A program made the translations under genes and the position numbers. Source: Bacteroidota bacterium (GTDB lineage Bacteria; Bacteroidota; Bacteroidia; JAFLBG01). From it: DNA of 54,449 bases. The stretch is from positions 1 to 54,449 of the forward strand of contig JAFLBG010000021.1 in the NCBI GenBank assembly GCA_017303975.1, written 5' to 3'. Position 1 is the stretch's first letter; each line of letters begins with the position of its first letter. A model generated the notes under the pieces. The model made no database searches and was not told the DNA's origin. It saw nothing but the letters and a program-made list of their open reading frames with translations. This document shows positions 1 to 9,310 of the stretch, in pieces.

Positions 1-843
1 GTTTGTTTTGCTGTTATCTACTACAACTAACTCTCCATTTACTTCTTTTGTTTCAGGTTCTTTAAACTCATAGCTAATTGCTACTCCTGTAAATTCTTTT
101 TTAATTTTCTCAAAATCATTCTTCACACTTATGCAGGCAGGGTCTTCTTTACAGGCATCAAGCACAATTAATAAGTCATACAGTATAGCTTTCTGCTCTC
201 CAATTCTTTGATTTAAGTTTTCATCCACCCTCTCTCCAGCTACTTGAGTAATTAAATATGTACCTTCCAGCCATGCGCCACAAGCCATTAAAACACTCAT
301 GTTTGACCGTTTTTGTTCGCGCAAATAGGAATCCATATTGTTAAAGCAATTCGTTGAAATAAGTAATAATGAATCAGTATTTTTTTTGCTTTGAGCCAAT
401 CTTTTTAATGTGTTAAAATCGAAAAACTGCCCTACTTTTATTTCATCTGCTAAATCTCTCACTACATTTAGATAGTCTAAAGCCGAGTAGGTTTTTTCGT
501 AAATATTAATATATCCTAAATCGGCACCATATAACCCAATAGCCAACGCTTTTTTGCCATTTGTGTTGTATAAGCTAGCGTTACTTGATGGGTTAAGTAA
601 TAAATTATTGTAATCACTACCTGATTGTTTAATCAAAGATGTTATTTCAACGGGAGAAGGAATAGATGTTATAATTTCATCCATCGATTTTTGAGATAAA
701 TTTTTTGTGGAATCATTCCCAACAGAGAGCAATGAATCAGAAACTAAAGCGGTACTCTCATCTACCTTTTTATTGCCGGTACAAGAAATTAAAAATACAG
801 TAGCAGCAACAAAAAATGCAATATTTATTCTTTTATATATCAT
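1..843 (-). CDS. Putative lipoprotein, C-terminus cut by the window edge
   Basis: The frame is open from an ATG at 841-843 to base 1 with no stop, giving 281 codons of a longer gene. The N-terminus is a short basic stretch, a hydrophobic segment and a lipobox ending FLISC followed by TGNKK, so the mature protein should be a lipid-anchored periplasmic or outer-membrane protein. After a Ser/Thr/Asp-rich linker (about residues 23-50) the rest is helical and soluble, with no motif I recognise. It lies 36 bases downstream of a small barrel-like gene on the same strand, so the two are probably co-transcribed. The lipoprotein call is fairly secure; the function is unknown. Confidence 0.75.
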   Translation of the reverse strand, partial: MIYKRINIAFFVAATVFLISCTGNKKVDESTALVSDSLLSVGNDSTKNLSQKSMDEIITSIPSPVEITSLIKQSGSDYNNLLLNPSSNASLYNTNGKKALAIGLYGADLGYINIYEKTYSALDYLNVVRDLADEIKVGQFFDFNTLKRLAQSKKNTDSLLLISTNCFNNMDSYLREQKRSNMSVLMACGAWLEGTYLITQVAGERVDENLNQRIGEQKAILYDLLIVLDACKEDPACISVKNDFEKIKKEFTGVAISYEFKEPETKEVNGELVVVDNSKTN

Positions 844-879
844 AATCGTATTGTTATTGTCAAATTAAGTAAATCCTTT

Positions 880-1506
880 TTATTCAGCAAACTCATCTAC
901 TGTATTAAGGTCGTATCGTTTATTAGGGTCTTTAAATATTCTACCAAAATTAGTTTTCAACCCAATAGTTGCCATCATCCAATTGGGAGCTCCGAAAGTA
1001 ATTTTAAGCTCCGTAAAAAAGGCAATTGGACCAATAGCTTTTTCAAATCCAATGCCAACATGCAATCCTCCCAAAAAAATTAAGGTATCGTTTTTGGAAT
1101 TGTTTATATAATCGTAACGCCTAAAATCGCCTTTCGGATTTTTAGGTCTGTTCCATTGACTAGCTGAGAAACCTTCAAATATATATAACACATCCGTTTC
1201 TCCATATTCCATTAAAGCGTGCAACACACTTAAATCCAAATACAATTCGTTAACGGTTTTCTGACTGGTACTATCAAACTTAAATAGATTAGTACCGCTA
1301 AAAACAATTTTCCAATACGGAGAAAATTGCAAATATGCACGTCCATTTATCCCTCCCAAAGTTTTGAACGCCAATGCTCCTCCTCCTCCAACACCAAAGC
1401 GTCCGCGACTATTATCAAACTCCGCCTTGCCAAATTGAGCAGCTAAAGGCTTAGAAAGAAAAATAGTAGTGAAAACAAATATGGATATTAATAGTTTTTT
1501 AGTCAT
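880..1506 (-). CDS. Small exported beta-barrel-like protein, function unknown
   Basis: This is a 208-residue protein from the ATG at 1504-1506; an in-frame TTG three codons earlier is a less likely start. A signal peptide ends at about LAAQ. The mature part alternates glycine-rich and aromatic strands (for example FGVGGGGALAF near the start and GGLHVGIGFEKAIGPIAFFTELKITFG near the end), the pattern of a small outer-membrane barrel. The last strand is followed by a short charged tail, so there is no canonical C-terminal aromatic. A TAnnTTTG-like element (TACTTTTG on the minus strand, 1524-1531) lies just upstream without a clear -33 box. It precedes the lipoprotein gene by 36 bases. I assign no specific family. 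Confidence 0.7.
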   Translation of the reverse strand: MTKKLLISIFVFTTIFLSKPLAAQFGKAEFDNSRGRFGVGGGGALAFKTLGGINGRAYLQFSPYWKIVFSGTNLFKFDSTSQKTVNELYLDLSVLHALMEYGETDVLYIFEGFSASQWNRPKNPKGDFRRYDYINNSKNDTLIFLGGLHVGIGFEKAIGPIAFFTELKITFGAPNWMMATIGLKTNFGRIFKDPNKRYDLNTVDEFAE

Positions 1507-1610
1507 TACTTGCAATGCTATTTCAAAAGTAATTAACTTTAGGCAATAAGGTGTTTTTATCGACCTTAATTATATGATACTAACGCAAATATCTGTTTAA
1601 AAAGTATTTT

Positions 1611-1967
1611 ATGCGATTTATTTTTCAACTTACAATTTCTACATTAGCCATATTTGTAACATCCTTGCTATTACCCGGAGTTCATGTTGACACTATTCTT
1701 ACTGCAATAATTGTTGCTGCGGTTTTGGCTTTCTTAAACTCGGTTGTTAAGCCATTTATGATACTTTTAACTATACCAGTTACAATTTTTTCGTTTGGCA
1801 TATTTTTACTTTTTATAAATGCATTTGTAATACTAATTGCCGACAGAATTGTGGATGGATTTGAAATAGATGGATTTGGATGGGCATTTTTATTTGGAAT
1901 TGTGCAGTGGGTAGTTACTATTGTATTTGAGAACCTAAACAATACTAATCTTCCTAAAAACGAGTAA
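1611..1967 (+). CDS. YvlD/phage-holin-IV family inner-membrane protein
   Basis: This 118-residue protein is almost entirely membrane-embedded, with four hydrophobic segments at about residues 4-24, 29-48, 51-76 and 88-108. The pattern FLNSVVKPFMILLTIPVTIFSFGIFLLFINAFVI matches the family called 'mycobacterial 4 TMS phage holin' (PF04020, YvlD). In most bacteria this is a chromosomal gene of unknown function; the holin label is historical and there is no phage context here. It stands alone, divergent from the barrel gene upstream. Family assignment is confident; the biochemical role is not known. Confidence 0.85.
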   Translation: MRFIFQLTISTLAIFVTSLLLPGVHVDTILTAIIVAAVLAFLNSVVKPFMILLTIPVTIFSFGIFLLFINAFVILIADRIVDGFEIDGFGWAFLFGIVQWVVTIVFENLNNTNLPKNE

Positions 1968-2068
1968 TAAAATTCATTGTTAAATTTTGTTAATGCTCAA
2001 TTAGCATGATTCGGCTATATTGATTGTACAGCCTAAAAATGTTACTTTTAACTATAAAATTTTCAACT

Positions 2069-3487
2069 ATGTTTTACTCATACAAAAAGACAATATCTCT
2101 ATTTATACTTGTTGCTCTAACTCAATTAAGCTTTGCTGCTGCACCAGGTACCAATATTAAGATTAAAATAAAAGGAGTAAAAGACACTTTTTGTTTATTA
2201 GCCAATCATTTTGGCGACAAGCAATACATACAAGATACCTTAAAAGTAGATGCATCGGGCAAAATGAGTATTACTAAAAAGGATGGCAAATACGATGGTG
2301 GAATCTATTTAGTTGTTGTTCCTAATAAGAAATATTTTGAGTTTATAATGGACGAAACTCAAAATTTTACAATAGAAACAGATACGGCAGATTTAGTGGG
2401 AAAGATGGTAATAAAGGGCTCGAATGAAAACATGCTATTTTATGATTACTTGAATTTTATTAATCAAAAGCAAAAAGAAGTTGAACCTCTAAAAAAGGAA
2501 TTAGATAAGCACAAAGCCAATAAAGATTCTGCAACAGCACTTCAAGCCCAAATAAATGAAATTGACAAACAGGTTTCTGATTACAAAAAGAATTTTAACG
2601 AAAAAAATCCAAATACTTTTGCCGGTAAATTGTTAAAAGCAATGACAGATCCTAAAATTCCGGAAACACCTATTTTGTCTAACGGAAGAAAAGATTCTAC
2701 TTTTGCATATCGTTATTACAAAGCCCACTTTTTCGACAATATAGATTTTACGGACGACAGACTTGTTAGAAGTCCTGTTTATCATGGCAAACTAAAGCAA
2801 TATTTTGAAACTATGGTGCTTCAGCATCCGGATTCAATAAATAAAGAAGCTGATTTTTTATTAGAGAAAACCAAAAACTCCAAAGAGTTATTCAAATATA
2901 CTGCCCACTACATTACATATACCTACGAAATTTCCAAAATAATGGGAATGGACGCAGTTTTTGTGCACATGGTAGAAAAGGTTTACCAACCTGGATTAGC
3001 TTATTGGGTTGACTCTACTTCTAGAGCAAAAATGGTAACAAGAGCCATTACATTAAAACCATTATTAATAGGTAAAAGAACCCCAAATCTTATTTTGGCA
3101 GATACTAACATGAAATTGATAAATCTATCGGATGTAAAAGCTAAATACACCGTATTAATTTTTTGGGATTATGATTGTGGACACTGTCAAAAGGAGGTTC
3201 CTAAGCTAGCCGAATTTTATAATAAAGTAAAGGATAAAGGTGTTGAAGTTTACTCTGTTAGTACAGAATACGATGCCGAAAAATGGAAAAAATTTATTCG
3301 AGAGCATAAGTTAAATTGGATAAATGTTTGGGATCCATACCATCAAACCAACTTTAAAGCTACCTATGATATAACAAGTACTCCGCAGATATACATACTA
3401 AATGATAAAAAAGAAATCATCGCAAAAAAAATAAATGCAGAGCAGGCAGAAACGATGATTACGAATTACTTAAAGCCCAAACCGTAG
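2069..3487 (+). CDS. Exported thioredoxin-fold protein (DUF4369/TlpA-like)
   Basis: From the ATG at 2069 the protein has 472 residues and begins with a good signal peptide (MFYSYKK, hydrophobic core, cleavage near SFAAA). In-frame ATG 2039 and TTG 2024 would only add unhelpful residues. The N-terminal third resembles the DUF4369 beta domain of Bacteroidota TlpA-like proteins, and the middle is helical with a Lys/Glu-rich coiled stretch. The last ~140 residues are a thioredoxin/redoxin domain: FWDYDCGHCQKEVPKL contains the CxxC active site (CGHC) and TSTPQIYIL holds the cis-Pro loop. It probably acts as a periplasmic thiol-disulfide oxidoreductase. It converges on msrB with a three-base gap. 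Confidence 0.85.
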   Translation: MFYSYKKTISLFILVALTQLSFAAAPGTNIKIKIKGVKDTFCLLANHFGDKQYIQDTLKVDASGKMSITKKDGKYDGGIYLVVVPNKKYFEFIMDETQNFTIETDTADLVGKMVIKGSNENMLFYDYLNFINQKQKEVEPLKKELDKHKANKDSATALQAQINEIDKQVSDYKKNFNEKNPNTFAGKLLKAMTDPKIPETPILSNGRKDSTFAYRYYKAHFFDNIDFTDDRLVRSPVYHGKLKQYFETMVLQHPDSINKEADFLLEKTKNSKELFKYTAHYITYTYEISKIMGMDAVFVHMVEKVYQPGLAYWVDSTSRAKMVTRAITLKPLLIGKRTPNLILADTNMKLINLSDVKAKYTVLIFWDYDCGHCQKEVPKLAEFYNKVKDKGVEVYSVSTEYDAEKWKKFIREHKLNWINVWDPYHQTNFKATYDITSTPQIYILNDKKEIIAKKINAEQAETMITNYLKPKP

Positions 3488-3490
3488 TCT

Positions 3491-4021
3491 TTACTTATTC
3501 TTCTCGAAACGAAGTGCAGCGGAGTTTATACAAAACCGAAGATTAGTTGGCTTTGGACCATCATCAAAAACGTGTCCTAAATGTGCATCACAGCGGGCGC
3601 ATAACACTTCAGTTCTTACCATTCCGTAAGATGTATCTCGGTTTTCAATTATATAGTTTTTACTAATTGGCTGAAAAAAACTTGGCCATCCGGTACCCGA
3701 TTCAAACTTAGAATCGGATGCAAACAAACCTAAATTGCAACAAACACAGTAATATATTCCCGTTTCATGATTGTTCCAATAAGTGCCGGTAAAAGAGCAT
3801 TCTGTTCCACCTTTACGAGTTACTTGAAATTGCTCTGGTGTTAATATTTTTTTCCACTCCTCGTCTGTCTTTACAATTTTTTCTATTTTCAAATCAGTTT
3901 GCATAGTTGTTGGTTCATTAGTCGGTTTTGTTTGAGAACAAGCTGTATTTAGTAAAATAGCTAAGCACAAACTAGTTGCTAAATATGTTTTTGAAGCAGT
4001 AAGTCTATTTGATATACGCAT
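3491..4021 (-). CDS. msrB: Peptide-methionine (R)-S-oxide reductase MsrB, exported
   Basis: MsrB reduces methionine-R-sulfoxide in proteins. The 176-residue sequence carries the family landmarks: two zinc CxxC pairs (C92/C95 and C141/C144), [17 protein letters not shown] and the catalytic RFCINSA with nucleophile C164. C75 in GTECSFTG is a candidate resolving cysteine. About 40 residues precede the domain. They include a basic-hydrophobic signal ending NTAC-S (C28), an imperfect lipobox with Asn at -3, so the enzyme is likely exported and perhaps lipid-anchored. The next gene upstream, a CAP-domain protein, is 34 bases away on the same strand. The enzyme call is very secure; lipidation is an inference. 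Confidence 0.93.
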   Translation of the reverse strand: MRISNRLTASKTYLATSLCLAILLNTACSQTKPTNEPTTMQTDLKIEKIVKTDEEWKKILTPEQFQVTRKGGTECSFTGTYWNNHETGIYYCVCCNLGLFASDSKFESGTGWPSFFQPISKNYIIENRDTSYGMVRTEVLCARCDAHLGHVFDDGPKPTNLRFCINSAALRFEKNK

Positions 4022-4055
4022 TTTTTATAATTTAAAGTGGATAGCTCTCTCATTC

Positions 4056-4598
4056 TTAATTCTTAATTTCTATATAACCATCCAAATCGATTTCTGTTCC
4101 AAACCACACCAATGCATAATTTGCACTACATACAATACCCATACAATCAAACGAAAAGTTCTTCCATGGTCCACTATTTATTAGCACAGAGTTGTGACCA
4201 GGGCTGTTTTTCCAGGTATCTAAAACGTGTTTTATAGTAAAAGTGCTATCTGAATTAAAATACGCAATTTCATATCCATTCGATTTGTAATTTGTAAGCT
4301 CAGCAGGCTTATCCCACATTCCTTGCGCATTTCGATGGTCTTCGTAATAGTCAACCTGTTTCCATTTACTACTTTTCGACCAACTGTGTAGGTTACAGTT
4401 TTTCTTTATTTTACTACCATTTAATTGCAAATCTGCTGCATGTATTCTAGCTACCGAAGTAAGCGATTTTGAAATTTTTAACGGTTGCAATCCTTTAGAA
4501 ATACGATACTCATTAATTGATGTAGCCAAGCTAATTTCTTTATCAGTTAAGGTATTATTGGAACCAACCAATAAGCAGAGTAATAAATAGAGCAACAT
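4056..4598 (-). CDS. CAP-domain (SCP-like) exported protein
   Basis: A 180-residue protein with a short signal peptide followed by one CAP (PF00188, cysteine-rich secretory/SCP) domain. Recognisable family elements are NEYRISKGLQPL near the start, HAADL, HSW around residue 75, SPGHN (about residue 135) and ALVWFGTE near the end. The conserved histidines of the CAP cavity are present. CAP proteins are secreted, and bacterial members have diverse and mostly unknown roles. Four cysteines may form disulfides, consistent with export. The gene lies 34 bases upstream of msrB and 71 bases downstream of the GLPGLI gene. Family call is secure; the role is unknown. Confidence 0.82.
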   Translation of the reverse strand: MLLYLLLCLLVGSNNTLTDKEISLATSINEYRISKGLQPLKISKSLTSVARIHAADLQLNGSKIKKNCNLHSWSKSSKWKQVDYYEDHRNAQGMWDKPAELTNYKSNGYEIAYFNSDSTFTIKHVLDTWKNSPGHNSVLINSGPWKNFSFDCMGIVCSANYALVWFGTEIDLDGYIEIKN

Positions 4599-4669
4599 AT
4601 AACAATATTTAAACGAATAGAAATTGAAAAAATTATGTAAAAGAAAATAATTTATCTAGAAAAAAGTTC

Positions 4670-5395
4670 CTACCAAATATCAAACGTTGCCTTAATTAGT
4701 TCTTTGCCCCACTTGTTTTTCCCTAAATCTTTTTCCATTTTGGTTCGTAACTCTTTTGGAGTATAAATTTTACTTTTGGTTTTAGGAGGATTAATGTTTA
4801 CTTCAGTAGGAGCTGTTATTTCAACTGACTTTGCAAAGTAAATAACACCACCATCTTCTGTTGCGAGTCCTAATATTGCTCCTGGCAATCCATTAAAACT
4901 TTCCGGACCGGTAGAAGTAATAATATTGTCGGTGTACCATGCATAAATTGTAGTACTATCATTGGCTTTCCAAAGTGCTTTTCGACACTCGTACCCGGCA
5001 ATTTTACGTTTACCATCGGTAATCTTCCAAACACGTTTGGCAATAGTATCTTTCATGTAGGCTTTTTCGCCCCAAATATCTTTAATAGTTAATCGTGTAT
5101 TGTTTTTAAAATTTTGATATACTATGTTTTTATCTGTAGCCCAATCCATTTTCTCTCTAAGCTCCGATTCTTGAGGTTTGAAGGCTGATGCAGTATCGTT
5201 AAAATACAATTCAAAAACATCAATTTTAATTTTTCGTTCTTGCTCTTTTAACCATTCTTTCCATTCTTCATCTTTGTACTTTTTTAATAAATTGGTTTTT
5301 CGTTCGTAAACAATTTTCCCTTTGCTCAATTGAGCAAACAGGCTACTAGAGCTTATAGCAAAAATCAATAGCAGCATTTTTATGTTAAAACTCAT
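4670..5395 (-). CDS. GLPGLI family exported protein
   Basis: A 241-residue Bacteroidota-specific protein with signal peptide ending SSSLFAQ. It has the diagnostic motif NGLPGAILGL (about residues 164-173), preceded by the typical AWYTDNI and GPESF stretch. The start of the mature part, GKIVYERKTN, also matches family openings. Function is unknown, but members are commonly encoded next to TonB-dependent-like outer-membrane barrels, as here. Its start codon lies inside the last codons of the upstream barrel gene (11-base overlap), which implies co-transcription and probably translational coupling. An alternative start at 5375-5377 (MLLLIF) would remove the overlap and keep the signal peptide. 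Confidence 0.9.
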   Translation of the reverse strand: MSFNIKMLLLIFAISSSSLFAQLSKGKIVYERKTNLLKKYKDEEWKEWLKEQERKIKIDVFELYFNDTASAFKPQESELREKMDWATDKNIVYQNFKNNTRLTIKDIWGEKAYMKDTIAKRVWKITDGKRKIAGYECRKALWKANDSTTIYAWYTDNIITSTGPESFNGLPGAILGLATEDGGVIYFAKSVEITAPTEVNINPPKTKSKIYTPKELRTKMEKDLGKNKWGKELIKATFDIW

Positions 5396-8117
5396 CCTCT
5401 TCCTCCTTTGTTTTACTACTGTTAAACTTATAAATAGCCTTCACTAAAAAATAACGAGCAATAATGTTTGTTTTACTATCTGTAATAACATTGCCCGAAA
5501 CATATCTGGATACATTTATGTTCTGATTTAATATGTCATACACATTAACCGAAACAATAAAATTCTCATTCTTGAAAAATGTTTTTCCGATAGATGCATT
5601 TAACAATAACACATTTACATTAAAACCTTGTGCACGTTGTGTATTGAACGTATAAGATGCATCTGATGAAAGTTTTATTTTTTTAGGAAAATCAATAGAA
5701 AAAGCTCCTTCGTAAGAATAAGTTGAATAAGGTTTGTTGCTTAATGTACTCACGTCTGATTGTGGTATATTGTAGGAATAATTAGCGCCAACATCAAACG
5801 TAACTTTCTCAAAATTTAATGCGATATCAATGTTTGTATTATAGTTCTGTGTTAGTGTAGTATTTAAAACATTATTCAAGTAATTAATTTGCTTTGAATA
5901 GTAGCCATATAACTCTGGATTAATTGATAACACTTTTGAAAAAAATGGAAATTGTCCTCCCCCATAAAAATTAATTGAATAATTACCATCAATGTTTATA
6001 GGAGTAGTAACTGTTCTTCCTAAAGAGTCGAATGAAGTAGCATTATTAATACTATTATTTAGTGTATTAAAATCTAAACTAGCATAATAATACCTTCCAG
6101 TAAGCATTTTAAATGTATGATAGCTTACACTGAACTTCTGTTCGAACGTGGGTAAAAGATTCGGATTTCCTAACACAATTCTATTAGGATTGCTATTATC
6201 CGGAATTGGTTGAAGCTGATTAATTGTAGGTACTCTTGACTTTGTAGTATACTCAAATCCGAAAGAAGTGTTGTCATTAATTTTGTATCGGTAACGCACA
6301 AAAGGTAAAACGTTATTTACCGATTGATGTATGATTTGAGATGTAATAAAATTTTCGTTTGCCACAGAAATATTTCTTAGGCGTGTACCTAAAACTAATC
6401 GTTGTTTCTTAACATCATACACAAACTTAGTTCCAAATCTATTTGTGTAGCGCACATTTTCAAAATCATTCGAAAACTGCGTGTTTAGAAGCGTATATTC
6501 TCCGTTGAACTCATCAAATGTCTTTTTATCTTGTGTATTTAAATTGAAGCCAAAATCATACGTAAACTCTAATTTTACTTTTTTTGTTAGTGGTTCAATG
6601 TACTCAAGAGTAGCTTCGTGCAATCTGGAAAGAGCTACACTGTTTTTTACTTGGTCGAAATTTCCGGTAGGCAAAGTAGTTCCTGAATAGACTGTTTCTA
6701 TTGTTTTTAGCAACGCTTCGGACTTTGCTTGAGAGTACCCAAACGTGTAATCGAAATTTATTTTTCGGTCTTCTTTCCTGAATTTTCTAGCAATACCTAT
6801 GCTTGTATTTATATCATAATTTTCTCCTTTATTTGAATTACTAATTGCTGTTGTACGACCAAGAATATTTTCTACCGAAATAAATTGATTGGTTTCGTAA
6901 CTTTCGCTTTTACTGGAACCGTAGGTAGCTTTAGGCGTAATTTCTATCCGTGTAAACGAGTCCAACTTTTGACTAATAGAAAAATTTATTCTGTGCGATT
7001 GAGATAATCGTTGGTTAGCACTTGTATTTTGGGTAGTAAAATTAGTATCTGTTAAAAACGTTTGTGTTTTAGTTTCATTGTTTTCGGTAAGTTGAGCGTT
7101 GTTATAGGCGTAATTAGAATTTATGGTTGTTTTGTCATTAAACTTATCGTTATAGTAAATGCCGGATTTTATGGTTCTTGGAATTCCGGATGTGCTGTTT
7201 TGGCTGCCATAATACATGCCTTCTTCTTCATCGTACCTCCCCATCTCTTCGTTTAAGCCGTACTTGTATGCATCGTTCCAATCAAATCCGGAGCGGGGTG
7301 TATTGTTTGTCATACTATAAACCGAAATTTTTTGCTTCTTTTTAAATTTATTAGCCAAAAACTCTCCTTCGTAAAATTTAGAAAAATCGGATGCGGCTGA
7401 TGCTTTTCCAAAATAACCTTTCTTGGCTTCCTCCTTTAGCTTCAAATCAAGTATTTTCAACGTTTCTTTATCATCTTCTCCTGTTTGATTTTCATTTTTC
7501 TTTTCGTACACCTGCACCGATTCTACAGCTGTGGCATTTAAATTTTTGGTTGCAATTGTAGGGTCGGCACCAAAAAACTCATCGCCATCTACCAACACTT
7601 GATCTACATCTTTTCCTTGTGCTTTAATTTTGCCTTCTTTGTCTACCGAGATACCCGGCAACTTTTTGAGCAAATCTTCCACGGTAGCATTTGGCTTTAC
7701 TTTAAATGAATCTGCAGTATATACAAGCGTATCGCCACGATAATACACAGGATCTTTAAATGCAAATATTACTACTTCATTCAATTGCATGTTTTTAGGA
7801 GACAATATTATTTTACCAAAATCAAATTCCTTGTTTTTTTCGCTTCCTACAATAAAATACGATTGTTCCGAAAATTTAGGGTGCGAAATAATTACTTGAT
7901 ACGTATCTATTGGTAATTTATTCATTAAAAAAACACCTTCGTTGGATGTTCTGGCAAATGCAACTAACGTAGAATCTTTAATCCTGATGGTCATTGCAAC
8001 TGCATTTTGGAGAGGTGTTTTTTCTACTGTATCTAGCACCGTACCGGAAATTTTAAGATCTTGAGAGAAACCGGAAATGCTAAAAAGTATAAAAAAGAAA
8101 AAATAGAATCTTTTCAT
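5385..8117 (-). CDS. Outer-membrane beta-barrel protein with TonB-receptor-like plug
   Basis: This 910-residue protein has a signal peptide (cleavage near SGFSQ). A carboxypeptidase-regulatory-like beta-sandwich follows (about 20-110), then a plug-like domain (about 130-215; LPGISVDKEGKIKAQGKDVDQVLVDGDEFFG) and a long C-terminal region of amphipathic strands (about 225-900). This is the OMP_b-brl_3 class of Bacteroidota, a relative of TonB-dependent receptors. It ends in a charged KEEEDEF tail rather than an aromatic residue. Substrate is unknown. It overlaps the GLPGLI gene by 11 bases, so the pair probably works together. The polysaccharide enzyme gene upstream is 61 bases away. Confidence 0.88.
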   Translation of the reverse strand: MKRFYFFFFILFSISGFSQDLKISGTVLDTVEKTPLQNAVAMTIRIKDSTLVAFARTSNEGVFLMNKLPIDTYQVIISHPKFSEQSYFIVGSEKNKEFDFGKIILSPKNMQLNEVVIFAFKDPVYYRGDTLVYTADSFKVKPNATVEDLLKKLPGISVDKEGKIKAQGKDVDQVLVDGDEFFGADPTIATKNLNATAVESVQVYEKKNENQTGEDDKETLKILDLKLKEEAKKGYFGKASAASDFSKFYEGEFLANKFKKKQKISVYSMTNNTPRSGFDWNDAYKYGLNEEMGRYDEEEGMYYGSQNSTSGIPRTIKSGIYYNDKFNDKTTINSNYAYNNAQLTENNETKTQTFLTDTNFTTQNTSANQRLSQSHRINFSISQKLDSFTRIEITPKATYGSSKSESYETNQFISVENILGRTTAISNSNKGENYDINTSIGIARKFRKEDRKINFDYTFGYSQAKSEALLKTIETVYSGTTLPTGNFDQVKNSVALSRLHEATLEYIEPLTKKVKLEFTYDFGFNLNTQDKKTFDEFNGEYTLLNTQFSNDFENVRYTNRFGTKFVYDVKKQRLVLGTRLRNISVANENFITSQIIHQSVNNVLPFVRYRYKINDNTSFGFEYTTKSRVPTINQLQPIPDNSNPNRIVLGNPNLLPTFEQKFSVSYHTFKMLTGRYYYASLDFNTLNNSINNATSFDSLGRTVTTPINIDGNYSINFYGGGQFPFFSKVLSINPELYGYYSKQINYLNNVLNTTLTQNYNTNIDIALNFEKVTFDVGANYSYNIPQSDVSTLSNKPYSTYSYEGAFSIDFPKKIKLSSDASYTFNTQRAQGFNVNVLLLNASIGKTFFKNENFIVSVNVYDILNQNINVSRYVSGNVITDSKTNIIARYFLVKAIYKFNSSKTKEEEDEF

Positions 8118-8178
8118 GAAGTAATGTTATACTACAATATAATGCAATTGGGGTAAAAAAGTAACACAAAAAAAGAAA

Positions 8179-9309
8179 TTATTTGCCCAGCAAAGTCTTA
8201 ATGGGTTTAATAAATGGCTTGAAAACTTTAATTACTTTAAAATAGCGATCCCAAAATTGTTGAATGTTTGGGTAGTCGGAATGCTTGTGAATAGGAGCTT
8301 TCATGTATTCATCGAAGGATTGCTCTGTAAAGCCTAGTTTTTTAATCACATATTCTTTATCCATTTTAAGCTGGGCTTCATCATACTTGGGTTTTGCAAA
8401 TTCTGCTAGAGCTTCCTCTCGGGTAATTTGTCCTGAACAAATTAAGGTAGATAAATGGTATTGCCTTTTATCAATTTTGAATTTTTCTGGTAAAATATAT
8501 CCTTGGTAAAATCGCGTAAAAATAGATTCGTAATGCTTGCCTCCATAATCTCGCCAACCAAATTCCTTTATAATAGTAGCTTTAGCTTCTGCTTTGTTGT
8601 AATCTACATAATCTAACAGTCTATATGATTTCGATCTATTTCGTGTAGCGTATATCCACTTTAGTACAGACATGTGTGGAAAAGTTTTCATGGGTACTCG
8701 CCCAAACTGTTTATGAATAGCTTTAATATTTATAATATCAACTTTTGAGTGCACCCAACTTTTCGGCAAATAGGTACCTTCCGTTACCAAATTATGCCCA
8801 CTTAAAACATTCTTAATTTTGTACTTTTCTGCAATTTGATACATCAACACAATTAACGCATAATCATATGGAAGCTCGATATCAACAACACCTGCTTTAA
8901 AGAAAGACAATTGAATGTCTCTAAATTCTTCCCAATCCAATACATGGGTATGTAAATCAAATCCCGTATTTTTAATAATACCTTCAATATTTTTGACAGA
9001 AAGTTCCGAGTTCCAACCATTGTCGCAATGAACTAACAATAAGCGCAAACCAAGCTTCTTTGCAATGAATGCTAAATAGGTACTATCTACCCCACCACTT
9101 ACCCCTAATACAGCATCATATTTTTCATTTGTGTTAGAATCTTTAATCTCTTTCACAATTCTATGTAAAGACCGCAATTTTAAGTCGTCATTCGGTAAAA
9201 GCTTATACGCTTCATCGTAAGAAATACAATGATTACAAACACCCAACTCGTTTAAAACCAAGTTTGGGTCGTTGTTACTATCCATTATACATTTAGTACA
9301 AACCTGCAT
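8179..9309 (-). CDS. N-acetyl sugar amidotransferase (WbpG/PseA-like)
   Basis: A 376-residue PP-loop ATP pyrophosphatase. Two CxxC pairs open the protein (C4/C7 and C25/C28), as in this family, and the nucleotide-binding loop SGGVDST is at 71-77. The family (WbpG, PseA, WbuX-like) adenylates an N-acetyl group of a nucleotide sugar and converts it to an acetamidino group with ammonia, in O-antigen or flagellin-glycan synthesis. Known partners supplying ammonia are HisH/HisF-type proteins; none is present here. Instead it is one base downstream of an asparagine-synthase-like gene, so the two are surely co-transcribed. Family call is strong; the exact sugar substrate cannot be read from sequence. 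Confidence 0.85.
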   Translation of the reverse strand: MQVCTKCIMDSNNDPNLVLNELGVCNHCISYDEAYKLLPNDDLKLRSLHRIVKEIKDSNTNEKYDAVLGVSGGVDSTYLAFIAKKLGLRLLLVHCDNGWNSELSVKNIEGIIKNTGFDLHTHVLDWEEFRDIQLSFFKAGVVDIELPYDYALIVLMYQIAEKYKIKNVLSGHNLVTEGTYLPKSWVHSKVDIINIKAIHKQFGRVPMKTFPHMSVLKWIYATRNRSKSYRLLDYVDYNKAEAKATIIKEFGWRDYGGKHYESIFTRFYQGYILPEKFKIDKRQYHLSTLICSGQITREEALAEFAKPKYDEAQLKMDKEYVIKKLGFTEQSFDEYMKAPIHKHSDYPNIQQFWDRYFKVIKVFKPFIKPIKTLLGK

Positions 9310-9310
9310 G

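Noticed and set aside
1611-1967. Holin-family protein as a sign of prophage
   Set aside because: The family is mostly chromosomal and no capsid, tail, lysin or integrase gene is nearby.
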